Assembly: GCA_964058805.1 (NCBI GenBank)
Contig: CAXKVV010001736.1
Span: 1-22,502 of the forward strand
Reading direction: 5' to 3'
DNA: 22,502 nucleotides
Source: Schoenoplectus triqueter
Lineage: Eukaryota > Streptophyta > Magnoliopsida > Poales > Cyperaceae
The notes under the pieces are model-generated. The model made no database searches and was not told where the DNA came from. It worked only from the letters and a program-made list of their open reading frames with translations. Positions 7,058-17,745 of the stretch are shown one piece after another; positions within the stretch are counted from its first letter, which is position 1; the number at the start of each line of letters is the position of its first letter. Position numbers and translations under genes: made by a program.

Positions 7058-10000
7058 AAATTATTTTTAGTGATGTCTTGTATTTCCTTATATTATTGTA
7101 TTTGCATGCTCAATCCTTCATGATACGAAATACACACAAAAATAAACACATTATATAAATATATATATGAGTTTTATATTATTTTTGTCTCATTTATCCA
7201 CATAATATGTCAAAAAAATAACGTTCTTTAAATGGTGTATTCTATTAGTTTATATTATTATCTATAAGGCTCAAACCTTTGTAATATAAAATGCACATCA
7301 AAATAAACTATATATTAAAACAACGCTTTAGTTAGTATGTCTGAGTTTTATATTATTTTATCTTATTTATGTACATAATATCATCAAAATAAAATAAATT
7401 ATTATGAATGATGCATGTAGGTTTTATCTTTCCTAACTCAAATCTTTGTGGTAAGAATTTAGCACAAAAATATGAAAAATATATTAGAACAACGCTTCAG
7501 TTTATCTATTTGAATTTTATAACATTGCATTCATTATTTATGCATATAATATTGCTAAAATAGATAAAATTATTTTGAATCATTTTTTTCTATTAATTCA
7601 TGTTATTATATCTATAAGTTCAAGATTTTGTAACTAGAAACACACACAATAATGAACAAAAATACACTAAAATAATAATTCAAATTGTCTAGTTGAATTC
7701 TATGATATTTTTTGCCTTATTTATGACCATAGTAAGGTTAAAATACAAAATATTATTTTGAATTATGTGTTTTTATTGATTTATATCATTATTTTTTGAA
7801 CTCAAGTATTTACAATAAGAATTACGAAAAAAAATATAAATGTATTCAAACAAAATTTAAATTAGTCCATTTTAGTTTTATATTATTTTTTACATCATAT
7901 ATGCTTATAATATTTTCAAAATATATAAAAGTATTTTGAAAATTATCTTCTATTGATTCATATTATTATCTTTGTAAGCTCAACCTTTTATGACAAAGAA
8001 TGAATGCAAAATTGAATATAAATTCATTAAAATAAAACTTCACTTAGTCTGTTTGAGTTTTATATAATTTTTTATATCATTTATGCATGTATATCGTCAA
8101 AATATATAAAATTATTATGAGTGATATCTTCTATTAATTTATATTATTATCTTTGCAAGCTCAACATTTTTATGACAAGAAATACATGCAAAATTGAACA
8201 CAATTATTTAAACAAAGCATCAGCTAGTCGTTTGAATTTTATATTATTTATTGTCTTATTTATACATATAATGTAACCAAAGTATAAAAATATTTTGATT
8301 GATGTCTTCTATTCATTTGTATAATTATCATTTCTAACTCAAAAATTTATGACGGGAATTGCACACAAAAATGAACACACATGCATTGAAGTAATACGTC
8401 AGTTATTCCGTTTGAGTTTTAAAAAAAAAATTAACTCATTTAGACACATAATATCATCAAAATATATAAACTTATTTTGAATAATATCTTGTATAGATGT
8501 GAAATTTGTCTTTGTAAGTAAAAAATGAACATAAATACATTAATAACATTTCAATTAGTACGTTTGAGTTTTATGACATTTTTCTCAATTATGCATATAA
8601 TTTCTTCAAAATGCACAAAGTTATTTATCTATTATGTCTTTTATTTTTTTTATCATACCCTTGCAAGTTCAAGCCTTTACAACAAAAATTACATAACAAT
8701 TAACAAAAATATTTAAAACAATACCTTAGTTAATTATTTAAGTTTTATATCATTTCTTGCATCATATATGTATATAATATCACTAAAATACATAACATTC
8801 TTTTGAATAATATTTTCTATTGATTTATATTATTATCACTGCAAGCTCATACTTTTCTGATAAGAAACGTGCAGAAAATTGAACATAAATGCATCGAAAC
8901 AACACTTCTATTAGCTTGTTTAAGGTAACATTTCTTTTCTCATATGTGCACATGAGTTTTTATGTCATTTCTTGCATTAGTTTTGCATATAACTTCATCA
9001 AAATACATAAAGTTCTATTGATTTCTAATCTCATCAGTGTATGTTCAAATATTTATGATAAGAACTACATATGAAAAATAAATACATTAAAATAATATAT
9101 TAATTAGTTTATTTGAGTTTTATATATTATTTTTACCTCATATACGCACATAATATCTCTAAAATATACAAAATTATTTTGAATGTCTTCTATTGATTTT
9201 ATATTATGATGTTTGCAAGCTCAAGCTTTTATGACATGAGATGCTCATAAAAATGATCACAAATGTATTTGTAGCTTTATGATTAGTCTATTTGAGTTTT
9301 ATATTATTTTTTATCTCATTTATGTACATAATATTATTAAAAGTAAAAAATTATTATGAACAAATTTTCTACTAATTTTTATTGTTGTATTTGTTAACAG
9401 ACATTAAATTAATTTTTCAGTCAATATATTTGAGTTCTATATCATATATTGTCTTATTTATACACATAATATGGCCAAATATATAAAATTATTTTAAAAT
9501 AATATCTTCTGTTGATTTATGTTATTATCTTTTTTAACTTAAATTGTTGTGACAAAAATTACACATAAAAATGAGCACAAATACATTAAAATAATATGTC
9601 AGTTAGTCTATTTAAATTTTATATCATTTTTATCTCATTATCCGCATAATATCATCGAAGTACACAAAATTATTTTGAATATTATCTTGTGTTGGTTTGT
9701 ATTATTATCCTTGATGACTCTGGTCTTTACAAAGCTTATCTCTACAAGTTCAATCCTTTATCATTACAAATGCACATAAAAATGAACATAAAATGCATGA
9801 AAATAACACTTCAGTTACTTTTCTTGAGTTTTCTATTATGTCTTGCCTCATTTATGGATATAATATCGTCAAAATACACAAAGTTATCTTGAGTAATGTC
9901 TTTTATTGATTTTATTATTATCTCGACAACCTCAATCCTTTTATGACATTAAATGCATATAAAATGAACATAAATGCTTTGAAACAACATGTTAGTTAGT

Positions 10001-10433
10001 ATGTTTTATTAACTCATTTATGCACAAAATATCATCAAATACACAAATCATTTTGAATGATTTCTTCTATTGGTTTATAATATTTCCATGCAAGCAAAAC
10101 AATGAATACAAAATGCATTAAAATAACCATTTTAGTTAATCTATTTGAGCTTTAAATCATTTTTGTCTCATTTATACATATAAATTTGTCAAAATATATA
10201 AAATTATTATCAATAATGTTTTCTATTGGTTTATAATTTTATCTCTTTAAAATCAAGTCTTTATGATACAAATTCTGTACAATGATAAATATAAATATAT
10301 TAGAAAAATGCTTCAATTAGCCTGTTTGAGTTTTTTTTTGTCTTTTTTTACCTAATTTACGCATATAAAATTGTCAAAGTATATGCAGAAAATAAAAAAA
10401 AATATAAAACAATATTGAATGAAAGCTTCTGAA
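7058..10433. repeat. Diverged satellite-like tandem array, monomer about 178 bp, about 19 copies
   Basis: The landmark (T)TTGAGTTTTAT recurs in one orientation. I read it, sometimes altered, near 7169, 7343, 7512, 7695, 7873, 8055, 8234, 8414, 8566, 8740, 8954, 9115, 9294, 9432, 9613, 9826, 10002, 10146 and 10328. Most gaps are 169-183 bp, with a few near 138-161 or 213. Each period has the same order of submotifs: TTTATGCATATAATAT, ATCAAAATATATAAA, TTATTTTGAAT, TCTTCTATTGATTTATATTATTATC, GCAAGCTCAA, TTTATGACAAGAA, a TGCACACAAAAATGAACACAAA-like stretch, and TTAGTTAGTCTGTTTGAGTTT. Copies are clearly diverged and carry small indels, so this is an old array. The 60-76 codon frames inside are chance frames in the repeat. 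The monomer is close to the length of many plant centromeric or subtelomeric satellites, but a short diverged array between genes need not be either. Confidence 0.88.
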
Positions 10434-10839
10434 TTTTAAATTTTACAAAAAAAAATAAATAAAAAGTAAGTACTAAATTACGAAAATGGAAGCCGTTCCC
10501 CGTTTGAACTCTTATGGAGACTCCTTTTGATATTTGATTATTATAATCTTGCATTATTTAGTATCTTTTAATAAACGTATTAATGCTCAAAGTGTCTTCC
10601 ATTACCATTTGAATTTTTTTATGTTGTAAATGTTGTGTTTAAATGTTTGATGGATAGCATCCTTTTAAATTATTTGCTATAATATAAATAAGTTGGTGCA
10701 TTACATGTTTAATAGAAACTTTCTCAAAATATCAGAACATGAGCATCATATTAGACCGCAACCAAAATGGATCGGATAAATTTTGTGGCCTCATAAAAGT
10801 TTTCTAAAAAAAATGGGCTGATATTGAGCGAAACAAATT
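10434..10839. other. AT-rich spacer after the tandem array
   Basis: I see no gene, inverted repeat or transposon end. The 65-codon minus frame at 10357-10554 overlaps the array edge and is not coding-like. Confidence 0.5.
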
Positions 10840-11165
10840 CTGAAGAAAGAGGGCTCGCCAGGAGGCTCACCTGCCACCTCAGAAGCCAGTGGACGCAGCG
10901 CAAAAGGAAATCAGAGGACGCCCTAGAGGGGACTCATGGACTGCAGGAGAACGGTACAGAGAAGAAAGGGCCTAAATGCAGTCACAGGAGGGAAACCTGA
11001 GGTGGAGGTCCAAATGCAGTCGCAGGAGGAAATGGGAGCGAAGTGCACGGAAATAGACCGAGCCCATGAGAGAGGGAAAGAACGGAGAGGCTCATCGGCC
11101 CATTGTAAAATCATTGAAGGGACCCAAGCACAGCCAGAGACAGAGAGAGGACAAAATCTTAAAAA
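10840..11165. other. GC-richer island of unknown origin
   Basis: The base composition changes abruptly from AT-rich to purine- and GC-rich (many CAGGAGG, GAGAGG, GGGAAAG words) and then back. It contains a short direct repeat: AAATGCAGTCACAGGAGG (about 10976) and AAATGCAGTCGCAGGAGG (about 11012). Open frames of 63-111 codons exist on both strands (10923-11114 minus, 10936-11169 plus, 11066-11401 plus), but none shows a domain and each is broken relative to its neighbours. It might be a piece of retrotransposon gag or an exon fragment captured by a mobile element. I cannot tell which. Confidence 0.4.
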
Positions 11166-12544
11166 TTAAGATTATTATGGATATGGATCGGAACTTGTAC
11201 ATCAATTATTTCTTCTCATCGCGGCTCATTTTTTCAGAAGGCATTCCCGTTTTCAAAAATTTACATTCCCTAATGTCTCGCAACTACCAAACACGCGAGT
11301 CCAGGTTGTCAGTAATAGTTGAAGAAACGGGGTACAGTGTCAGAGATATTATATACTTCTCCAACTTATTTTATGATTGGCAATTCACTCGCTGCTATTA
11401 GAAGAAAAATGTAAAATTTTATGTACATAATGCCTACAATAATTACATATCAAATTCCAACCAAGTTTTGTTTCAATACGGAGTCGAGATTTCCAGTAAT
11501 CGAACAACCAAAGAACTAAACATGCGCACAAAATTCACACCTAGTTTAGCAGTAAACTACAGGCCATGATGAAAACAGATTATATATGTATATAATTTCA
11601 TTGAGCTTTTCATAACTTTTCTGGTATGATACTGTTCTTTTTCCTCTGTCATCGCTGAACACCAATGAGTTCGCATGTTGGTTTGGAAAAGAAAGAGAGT
11701 TTTAATTGTTGTTTCTCAATCACTCCCACGCAATCCTCTGTATGTACGGTTAATTAAGTTTTAGAATTATTCAATAATGATTTGATCGACTACTTTATTT
11801 ATTGAATATCTGGGTAATATCAAGATTTTCAGCATAATTTAGAACAACCCGAAAAATAAACCATAGATTCTAGAAAAGCCGACCAGCTATCCTAGAGTCG
11901 ATGTCTTTCCTGACAGTTTACTAACAAACAGTCCTAAAAATCGAAAGGTAAGAAAGATATATATAATAATAATTATTATTATGGCTATGAAGGAGAAGTA
12001 GAAGAAATATTTTAGCTTCTTATCCTTATACGTCTAGTGAGTTCTAATTGTCTTAATCAGAACAATTAGTGGGGATGAATGTCCCTGGCAAGGATATATA
12101 GCTGATTGCAAATAAGCAAAAAATAAGATCAAGAGAACCAGATATAATCCTCCTAATTCAAGTCTAGAACTGGTACATGTACTTTAACTTAGTTAAATAT
12201 GTTCTCCGTATTTTCTTCATAGTAAATTTGCAATAAGACATTTTTAATTTCTAGTAAAGCAATAAAACAAATCAAACCCTCCAAGAAACATTCACCGAAG
12301 ATTCTGGAGTTACAACGATTTTTTGAAATATATACCGGGCTCATCATTGAAATGAGTCGTGCCGAAAAAAAAAATTTGTTTCCCAATCTTTCTATATATT
12401 TTACATTTATAATCTCCTCACAATTTGGACCATTTATGCCATTTCACATGATCCACGAGTTACATAGTTACACAACGAAAGAAAAAAAACTAACAAAAAT
12501 AAAAAATTGACAAAAGGATACATATATGATATACTGATTGTTAT
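11166..12544. other. AT-rich intergenic sequence, 3' flank of the 148-aa gene
   Basis: No gene supported. One small hairpin is visible: CTAATTGT (12044-12051) against ACAATTAG (12062-12069). The last 100-200 bp should contain the 3' UTR of the minus-strand gene ending at 12545. The sequence there is A-rich and T-rich without a distinct AATAAA on the minus strand that I can point to. Confidence 0.45.
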
Positions 12545-12991
12545 TTAACCTGCGTGCAACTCTATCTCTTCTCTTCTCCTCAACATGGAAACAACCTCAC
12601 CGGACGCCACAAGTGACTTGTAAATCTCAGCAATCAACCGCTTCTCGTATTCAGTCTTTCCGAGTCGGGTTGACCCACTCCGCGGTATCCGCTTTGTCCA
12701 ATAAGCCTCTGGCCCGGTTGAAAATGCACTTCCCTTGCTAGCTAGGCCAAGCATGGCATTGACATACGCATCCCGGATCCGGGCCAGTATCTTGATTGGA
12801 GACAGGATCCGAATGTGAATCCGGCATATTGACCGGAGCTTGAAGAACCTGTTTCTTGTTCTATGGTTTTGGGCATCACCGAGCCGGGTCACAAGCGTGG
12901 TACGCTTACGACCCTGCTCAAGGCGTTGATGCTTCCTTTTCTTCCAGTGTGCTCTAATTGCTCTGGTGAACTTGTATGGGAAAGCCTCCAT
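12545..12991 (-). CDS. Small basic plant protein, paralog B (148 aa), function unknown
   Basis: Intronless ORF of 148 residues, strongly basic, with no signal peptide or membrane span. It parallels the 149-residue protein at 5555-6004 throughout. F4, I12, W16, R19 and RLE (23-25) are shared, LG.A is at 37-40, and P65 and K67 lead into RD.Y.N.ML.LA at 73-84. W98.KR.P is at 98-103, and EYEKR at 114-118 is followed by IY at 123-124. The N-terminal third is richer in Arg/Lys (WKKRKHQRL, a possible nuclear localisation signal). The C-terminus is charged, ending after RRREEIE. The start ATG (12991-12989) is followed downstream by homology to the paralog from residue 1, so the start is well supported. 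The coding region is noticeably GC-richer than its flanks, as expected for a real gene. I do not recognise a named family; a role cannot be given. The two genes are same-strand relatives about 6.5 kb apart, consistent with an old local duplication. Confidence 0.78.
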   Translation of the reverse strand: MEAFPYKFTRAIRAHWKKRKHQRLEQGRKRTTLVTRLGDAQNHRTRNRFFKLRSICRIHIRILSPIKILARIRDAYVNAMLGLASKGSAFSTGPEAYWTKRIPRSGSTRLGKTEYEKRLIAEIYKSLVASGEVVSMLRRREEIELHAG

Positions 12992-13095
12992 CTCTCTTTC
13001 TTTATCTTGCTCTCTCTTAATCTGTGTATACTTTTCCCCTTTGGAAAATGACGAGAGAATAAGTTGGTGTTCTCTATTTCTTTCTCTTGCTCTCT
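12992..13095 (-). promoter_or_regulatory. GA-rich 5' leader of the 148-aa gene
   Basis: Read on the minus strand, this stretch is dominated by GAGA, GAAAG and AAGAGAG words and directly precedes the ATG. GA-rich leaders are common in plant genes and GAGA motifs bind BBR/BPC factors. It is imperfect rather than a clean microsatellite. Confidence 0.45.
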
Positions 13096-13104
13096 TAATA
13101 TATG
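13096..13104 (-). promoter_or_regulatory. Candidate TATA box for the 148-aa gene
   Basis: The minus strand reads CACATATATTAAGAG here, about 105-115 bp before the ATG, immediately upstream of the GA-rich leader. This is a plausible TATA position, giving a leader of about 75 nt. It abuts a CA/TG microsatellite, so part of the match is simple repeat. Confidence 0.35.
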
Positions 13105-13122
13105 TGTGTGTGTGTGTGTGTG
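13103..13122. repeat. (TG)10 microsatellite
   Basis: Ten uninterrupted TG units on the plus strand (CA on the minus strand) just upstream of the candidate TATA box of the 148-aa gene. Length variation here could alter promoter spacing. Confidence 0.95.
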
Positions 13123-16100
13123 AGTTTCTTTTGACTGGGTTGATGATCAGGTGACTTCAATTACTTTATACTGGTATAAAGAATTTTCATGCTGACCTAA
13201 CTTTGTGTGCATGTCTTTCAAGGGAGCTCAATAATCCAATCAAGCAATCACAAATAGTGGGCCATCAAGCTGGCTAGAAACAGGACTGGGAGTTGGGAGT
13301 AGATTAGTGGGTCATCAAGTCGAACTTTCATTAGTCTTTAAATCATTAATTGGAGACATGGAAGTTGGGAGTACAGAATAAATTTATTGTATTGAACGGA
13401 GAATAAACTAGAAATTTGCACGTGTATGTTGTCGAATGCACATTATGCACTATGCACGTGATACATGTTTGAAGTGTGAACTCGGTGCTATGACCCCCCA
13501 ACACCGTCATGAATCACATAAATCATATTAAGCCCGAAAATTTTTGCTATTATTTATTGCGCGCGATATGCGACTCATTAAGCATCTCCATCTCAATTGC
13601 AAATCAAATAATTAGAATTTTAGTGATACGAATCGGAATAGCTCAATAGCACGCATAAGGATTTATCTAGAATGGCTTAAATAATTCGATAATTTGACAA
13701 CACTTTTTTTTAATAAAAGTCAAAAATATATAAAATTTAGCAAATTTGATTATAAATATGTTATTTCGGGAGTGGGACAAAATATACTTTAATCTTTTAA
13801 TAAATAATGAAAGAGTTTATAGGCAAGAGGGGTAGATGAGAATGTACACAGGACCACACAGTAAGTATCTGTTTAACTATTAATATGCTTTTTTAGTCTT
13901 GTAAGCAGGTTGTGCATATATCAATTTTCACGCAATGTCACTTGAAAATGATTAAACATAATTAAATATAGAGCGTTGCATTTTAACTGGTTTGATGAAT
14001 TGTGGAATTTGCAACAAATTTAATCATTTTTCATACAAATGATGTGTTGTATAAATCACATTCTAATTGTTTAATTTTAGTACTTGAAATTATTTTAAAC
14101 GTTGTCTGAGATTCTCAATTTAATCTACTGTGAATAAATTCCAACCCTCTAGAATAGTTGTCAACATTGAATTGTTAAAGTAGCAATATATTTAAAAATG
14201 TTATATCAACTTGGAATTTATTTATAATTGACAACCATAGGCGTTTGAAACTCGAAATTACCAAATTATGTTCACAGTTAGAATGAACTAATTAATAAAA
14301 TGGGTAGTATGAATTCAGAGTCTCATGAATTCATTGAATAATAATTGTTAAATTATAATGATTTAATAAAATTTATTATCTTCTTAGAACTGAGACGAGT
14401 TATAACCTAAATCCACAATACCTAACCAATCATTTGAGATTGAGCGTTTTCTTCTGTCCAATTTGCACTAATTTACCAGAATTAAATTTAAGGTTTTGTT
14501 AATTAGATTGGGCCTTTTTTTCCCGTCCATTGATGTTTCCAAGAAGATTCCAAAGGTTACTTGTTGTATATATCCTCGTTATATATATTTTAAAAAAGAA
14601 AAACATTATGTATTCGTTGTTCTTAAGCAAGGAGGAAAAATAAATAAATAGTGACTAGGTTACGATAGCCAATACTAATAGCAAAATGCCTTATTAAGGT
14701 CATATTCAATCCGAATAGGTCATGTAAGGTGGAAAAGAAGAGAGAGAAAAAAAGAGGCCATATCGAAGTTCAAAATTCGTAAGACATGTTAAGAAGGCTA
14801 TGATGCGTTAATGATTTCAGAAATAAAAAAATATTAATATTTATTTATCATGTAAATTTTGTTTATCAGTATGACCCAAACACAATTAAATATACCTTGA
14901 GATTTCGATGTGGCTTTTTGAACCAAACAATTGAAAGATTCAAAATGTTTGACTACTAAAAAGTGAAGCAATTCATCATTTTATATTTTCATGGTAAATA
15001 TTATTTTCTACAATTCATGTATAAAGTATATAGATTTTTTATTATTAATTTTTTTATGCGCACGAGGTAGATTAAATAACTATATCCTACTCCACGTTGA
15101 AAGTTCAAAGTGTACTTGCCGATTACCAAAAATGATTAAAATAAGAGCTAAAATCTGATCGTCTGACAACAAATGGTACAAAATAATACAAAACCTCTTT
15201 CTCATATATAAAATGCACATTTTATTATGAAGATATCCAGTGTAAGAAAATATTGATAGTTCTTTTAGAACAGATAATTTAATAATAAGATCCAAATGAG
15301 ATGGATGTCATTTTATATATTTTATTTGGCAATGTTGAACAGTAAACTTTAGTAAACGCCTGTCATTTTATATATCCATAGTTAGCTGCTGCTTTTACTC
15401 TTGACAATTTTAATTAGTTACCTTCAGATGTGATTGCCTAATTAATCTGCTAATTGATCGCTTTTGCCTCCAACCGCCAGGCCTTACACAATTCTTTTTG
15501 GAGGACCACTTTTTCTAGAAGAAAATGGAAAAGTAGGGGCTGGTATTAGGTGTGAAATTGACCATTTGACTCATATTTTGTGCTAGACTTCATATAATTT
15601 TAAAACGAGTGGACCAGGTGTTTGATACAAGCAGAGGAAATTGAGGAAACGATCCGGTTTAAACAGTGATTGATAAGAAGAGTCTTGATATAGATATAAT
15701 ATACTGAAGTTTTTATTATTTTTGAATAATGGATATATGTCTTTACCTAAATTATGATCATTCTCTCAGTAAGTTTGGATTTTTTATTTATAGATCTCAA
15801 AAGACTAGTAACAAATTTATCGAGATTGAGATCCGACGGTTCTGATAGATATCTGAGACGAATCTGAGCCGCGATGAGATCCAATCGGGTTAGGGCCATA
15901 TCAGTGATAAGTGGTGATTTAAAATTTGTTTTTATGGGATGAACATTTGAGTGTTCTTCCGCCTCTCCTTTGTTTCACCTACTATCTAAAATACGATAGG
16001 AATGATAAATCCAGTAGCATTATACTGATATGATACCTTTTACGTGTTTGTAGTAGTATTTGAATGTGGCATCTCTCATTATTTCATTCCAACTCTTTAG

Positions 16101-16839
16101 AAAGTGAATGGGAAATTTTTCATTTTTAAATTCCAAAATTGTGTTTGAAATTATAAGCAAAATTTAAAGGAAACCCACAGTTCCGACATGAGTTGTCCTT
16201 CTACAACAAAAGCATGTAATTGGTTTCCCTGCCATGCCAATCAGGTTTGCACCAGTACCATCCGGCCATTGTAATTTGTAAGTGAAGAAATAAGTTTTGG
16301 AAATTGGATCTTTAATTTTCTCTTCCAAAAGAAGAAACTAAATAATTGCAGAATAAAACTTACCCTTACCCTTTGAAATGAGAAGATCCCAATATACTTT
16401 GTAGATCTTTTTTTCTCCTCATCTCTTATTGGACTTTGTTGAACACATACATCAAGAGCACATCCCTAAAAAATGAAGAAAAAGAAGGGAAAAAGAAAAG
16501 ATTAAAAATCAAATTCTACAAAGCTCAAATTCCAATAGTTTGTTCTTAATAATTTTAAACTGATGCCTCATGTCAATACTATCAATTAATCCAAATTATT
16601 TCTTTCATCTCTGTAAACCCAGCTGTGAAGGATAGACCTCTTTGGTCCCTTCTCATGAAAACTTCACAAGTAAATCCTTCTATTCCTTTATTACAGACTC
16701 CATCTCCAAAATCTCCTCTCACGAAATATAAAGGCTCCACCCAGAATAATCACCTTCTCATGATTGATGTCTCAAAATAGCATTCTTAGTTTCTTATTAT
16801 AGATAATTAAAATAAACGAGGCTGGCAATTGATAATTAA
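13123..16839. other. Long AT-rich intergenic region
   Basis: No gene supported over 3.7 kb. Two G-box cores (CACGTG) lie at 13419-13424 and 13455-13460, about 430-470 bp upstream of the 148-aa gene, and could belong to its promoter. A short duplicated theme (GTGGGCCATCAAG / GTGGGTCATCAAG plus GAGTTGGGAGTA / GAAGTTGGGAGTA) occurs at 13256-13375. An open plus-strand stretch of about 70 codons without a convincing start lies at about 16560-16780, but has no domain I recognise. Elsewhere only A/T-rich sequence. Confidence 0.45.
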
Positions 16840-17118
16840 AATAAACAAGCTCAGGAATCTTTGCATCATCTCTTCAATGACTGTACCTTTTTTCAAGCAC
16901 TCTGGTTGGAGGCCCGAAGGAAATTTAAGTTATACAATGATGCTCACTGTATGAGTTGCTTTAATACTCTACCCAAGATGTTGCTATTACCACTCAAGAA
17001 CTCTAAAGCTCAGGCAATATTCATGGTGACAGCCTTCATAGTTTGGCGGGAACGTTGTTCTGTGACTTCCTCAAACAAATCCAAGACCAGCTACCATTCT
17101 ACAGGAGATAGCTTCTGA
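16840..17118 (+). pseudogene. 5'-truncated LINE remnant, zinc-binding region after reverse transcriptase
   Basis: The plus-strand frame reads ESLHHLFNDCTFFQALWLEA at its start and contains FIVWRERC near the end. The pattern (E.)HLF..C......LW followed some 60 residues later by (I/V)W.ER is characteristic of the zf-RVT region that follows the reverse transcriptase in plant L1-type non-LTR retrotransposons. Such elements do not encode a host function. The frame has no ATG at its left end, is preceded by an in-frame stop, and lacks the usual upstream cysteines and the whole reverse transcriptase. It is therefore a fragment. Downstream the sequence becomes A/T-rich with A-runs (about 17257-17269), which might be a decayed poly(A) tail. 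The family assignment rests on pattern recognition alone. Confidence 0.6.
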
Positions 17119-17409
17119 ACTTATGATATTTTAACTTTTTGTTTGCAATTTCAAGCAGATTCCAAATCTCTATTCAATTTTGATTTATTTTTGCTTTCGT
17201 TTATTTTCCCTTTTGTACAGACAGCTTATTTATATTATAATAAAAATTGGAAAAGACAAAAAAAAAATTGCCTGAACTTTTTAATAAAAAAATTGAGGTC
17301 AAGCCTATATCTTTTTTTCTCAAAAAAACAAAGAAACCAAATTCTACGAAGTATTGAGGAGAAAGAAGCAAATGTATGTTATGGAGCATCCTTACTAATT
17401 TTCAGGCAA

Positions 17410-17745
17410 TCATGATGAGCTGAAAGCTGCTTTGCATTCTTCTTCATAATTTCCTGACAACTTGTTTGCATATACAGATGATACTGCACCAGCTATTACA
17501 TTGTCATAACAGAATTTTAAACGATGAACAATAACATGAATATTCCAAAAGGGAGGCAGAAGCAATTCAAAGAAAATGATATTTCAAGCATGTTGCATAT
17601 TAAAAACAACAAAACCATAAATAAATGAGGCTAAATTACCTTTCTCAATCAATAAATCCACCCACATTATTTGGGTCCTATCCTGCAAGCTCTCCACAAA
17701 TGCTGAAGGCAAGATTTCTCTCCAATTTACATTTGTATGCTCAGC
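17410..17745 (-). CDS. Two 3'-terminal exons of an unrecognised gene or gene fragment (partial)
   Basis: On the minus strand a 106-nt exon (17745-17640) opens right after an acceptor (CATGTAG|GCTGAG) and ends at AAAG|GTAATT. It encodes 35 residues including NWREILPSAFVESLQDRTQ and MWVDLLIEK. A 156-bp GT-AG intron (17639-17484) ends in GGTGCAG. The second exon (17483-17410) continues in phase as VSSVYANKLSGNYEEECKAA and ends FSSS-stop (TGA at 17412-17410). Three things suggest real coding sequence: both splice sites, the phase match, and an amino-acid mix unlike the AT-driven chance frames around it. I do not recognise the protein. No upstream exon could be joined in phase: the frame has a stop just before the acceptor, and no exon with ATG is evident up to 18700. 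It may be a truncated gene copy, or the first exons may be very short or elsewhere. Treat the gene model as tentative. Confidence 0.45.

Noticed and set aside
8525..9892. Several 61-76 codon plus-strand frames
   Set aside because: They lie in the diverged tandem array and translate the same AT-rich monomer; none is conserved as a frame between monomers.
10936..11401. Overlapping plus-strand frames of 77 and 111 codons
   Set aside because: They run from the GC-rich island into AT-rich sequence without any domain. Kept only as an unexplained island, not as a gene.
12538..13051. Plus-strand 62-67 codon frames across the 148-aa gene and its leader
   Set aside because: Antisense shadows of the minus-strand gene and translations of its CT-rich strand.
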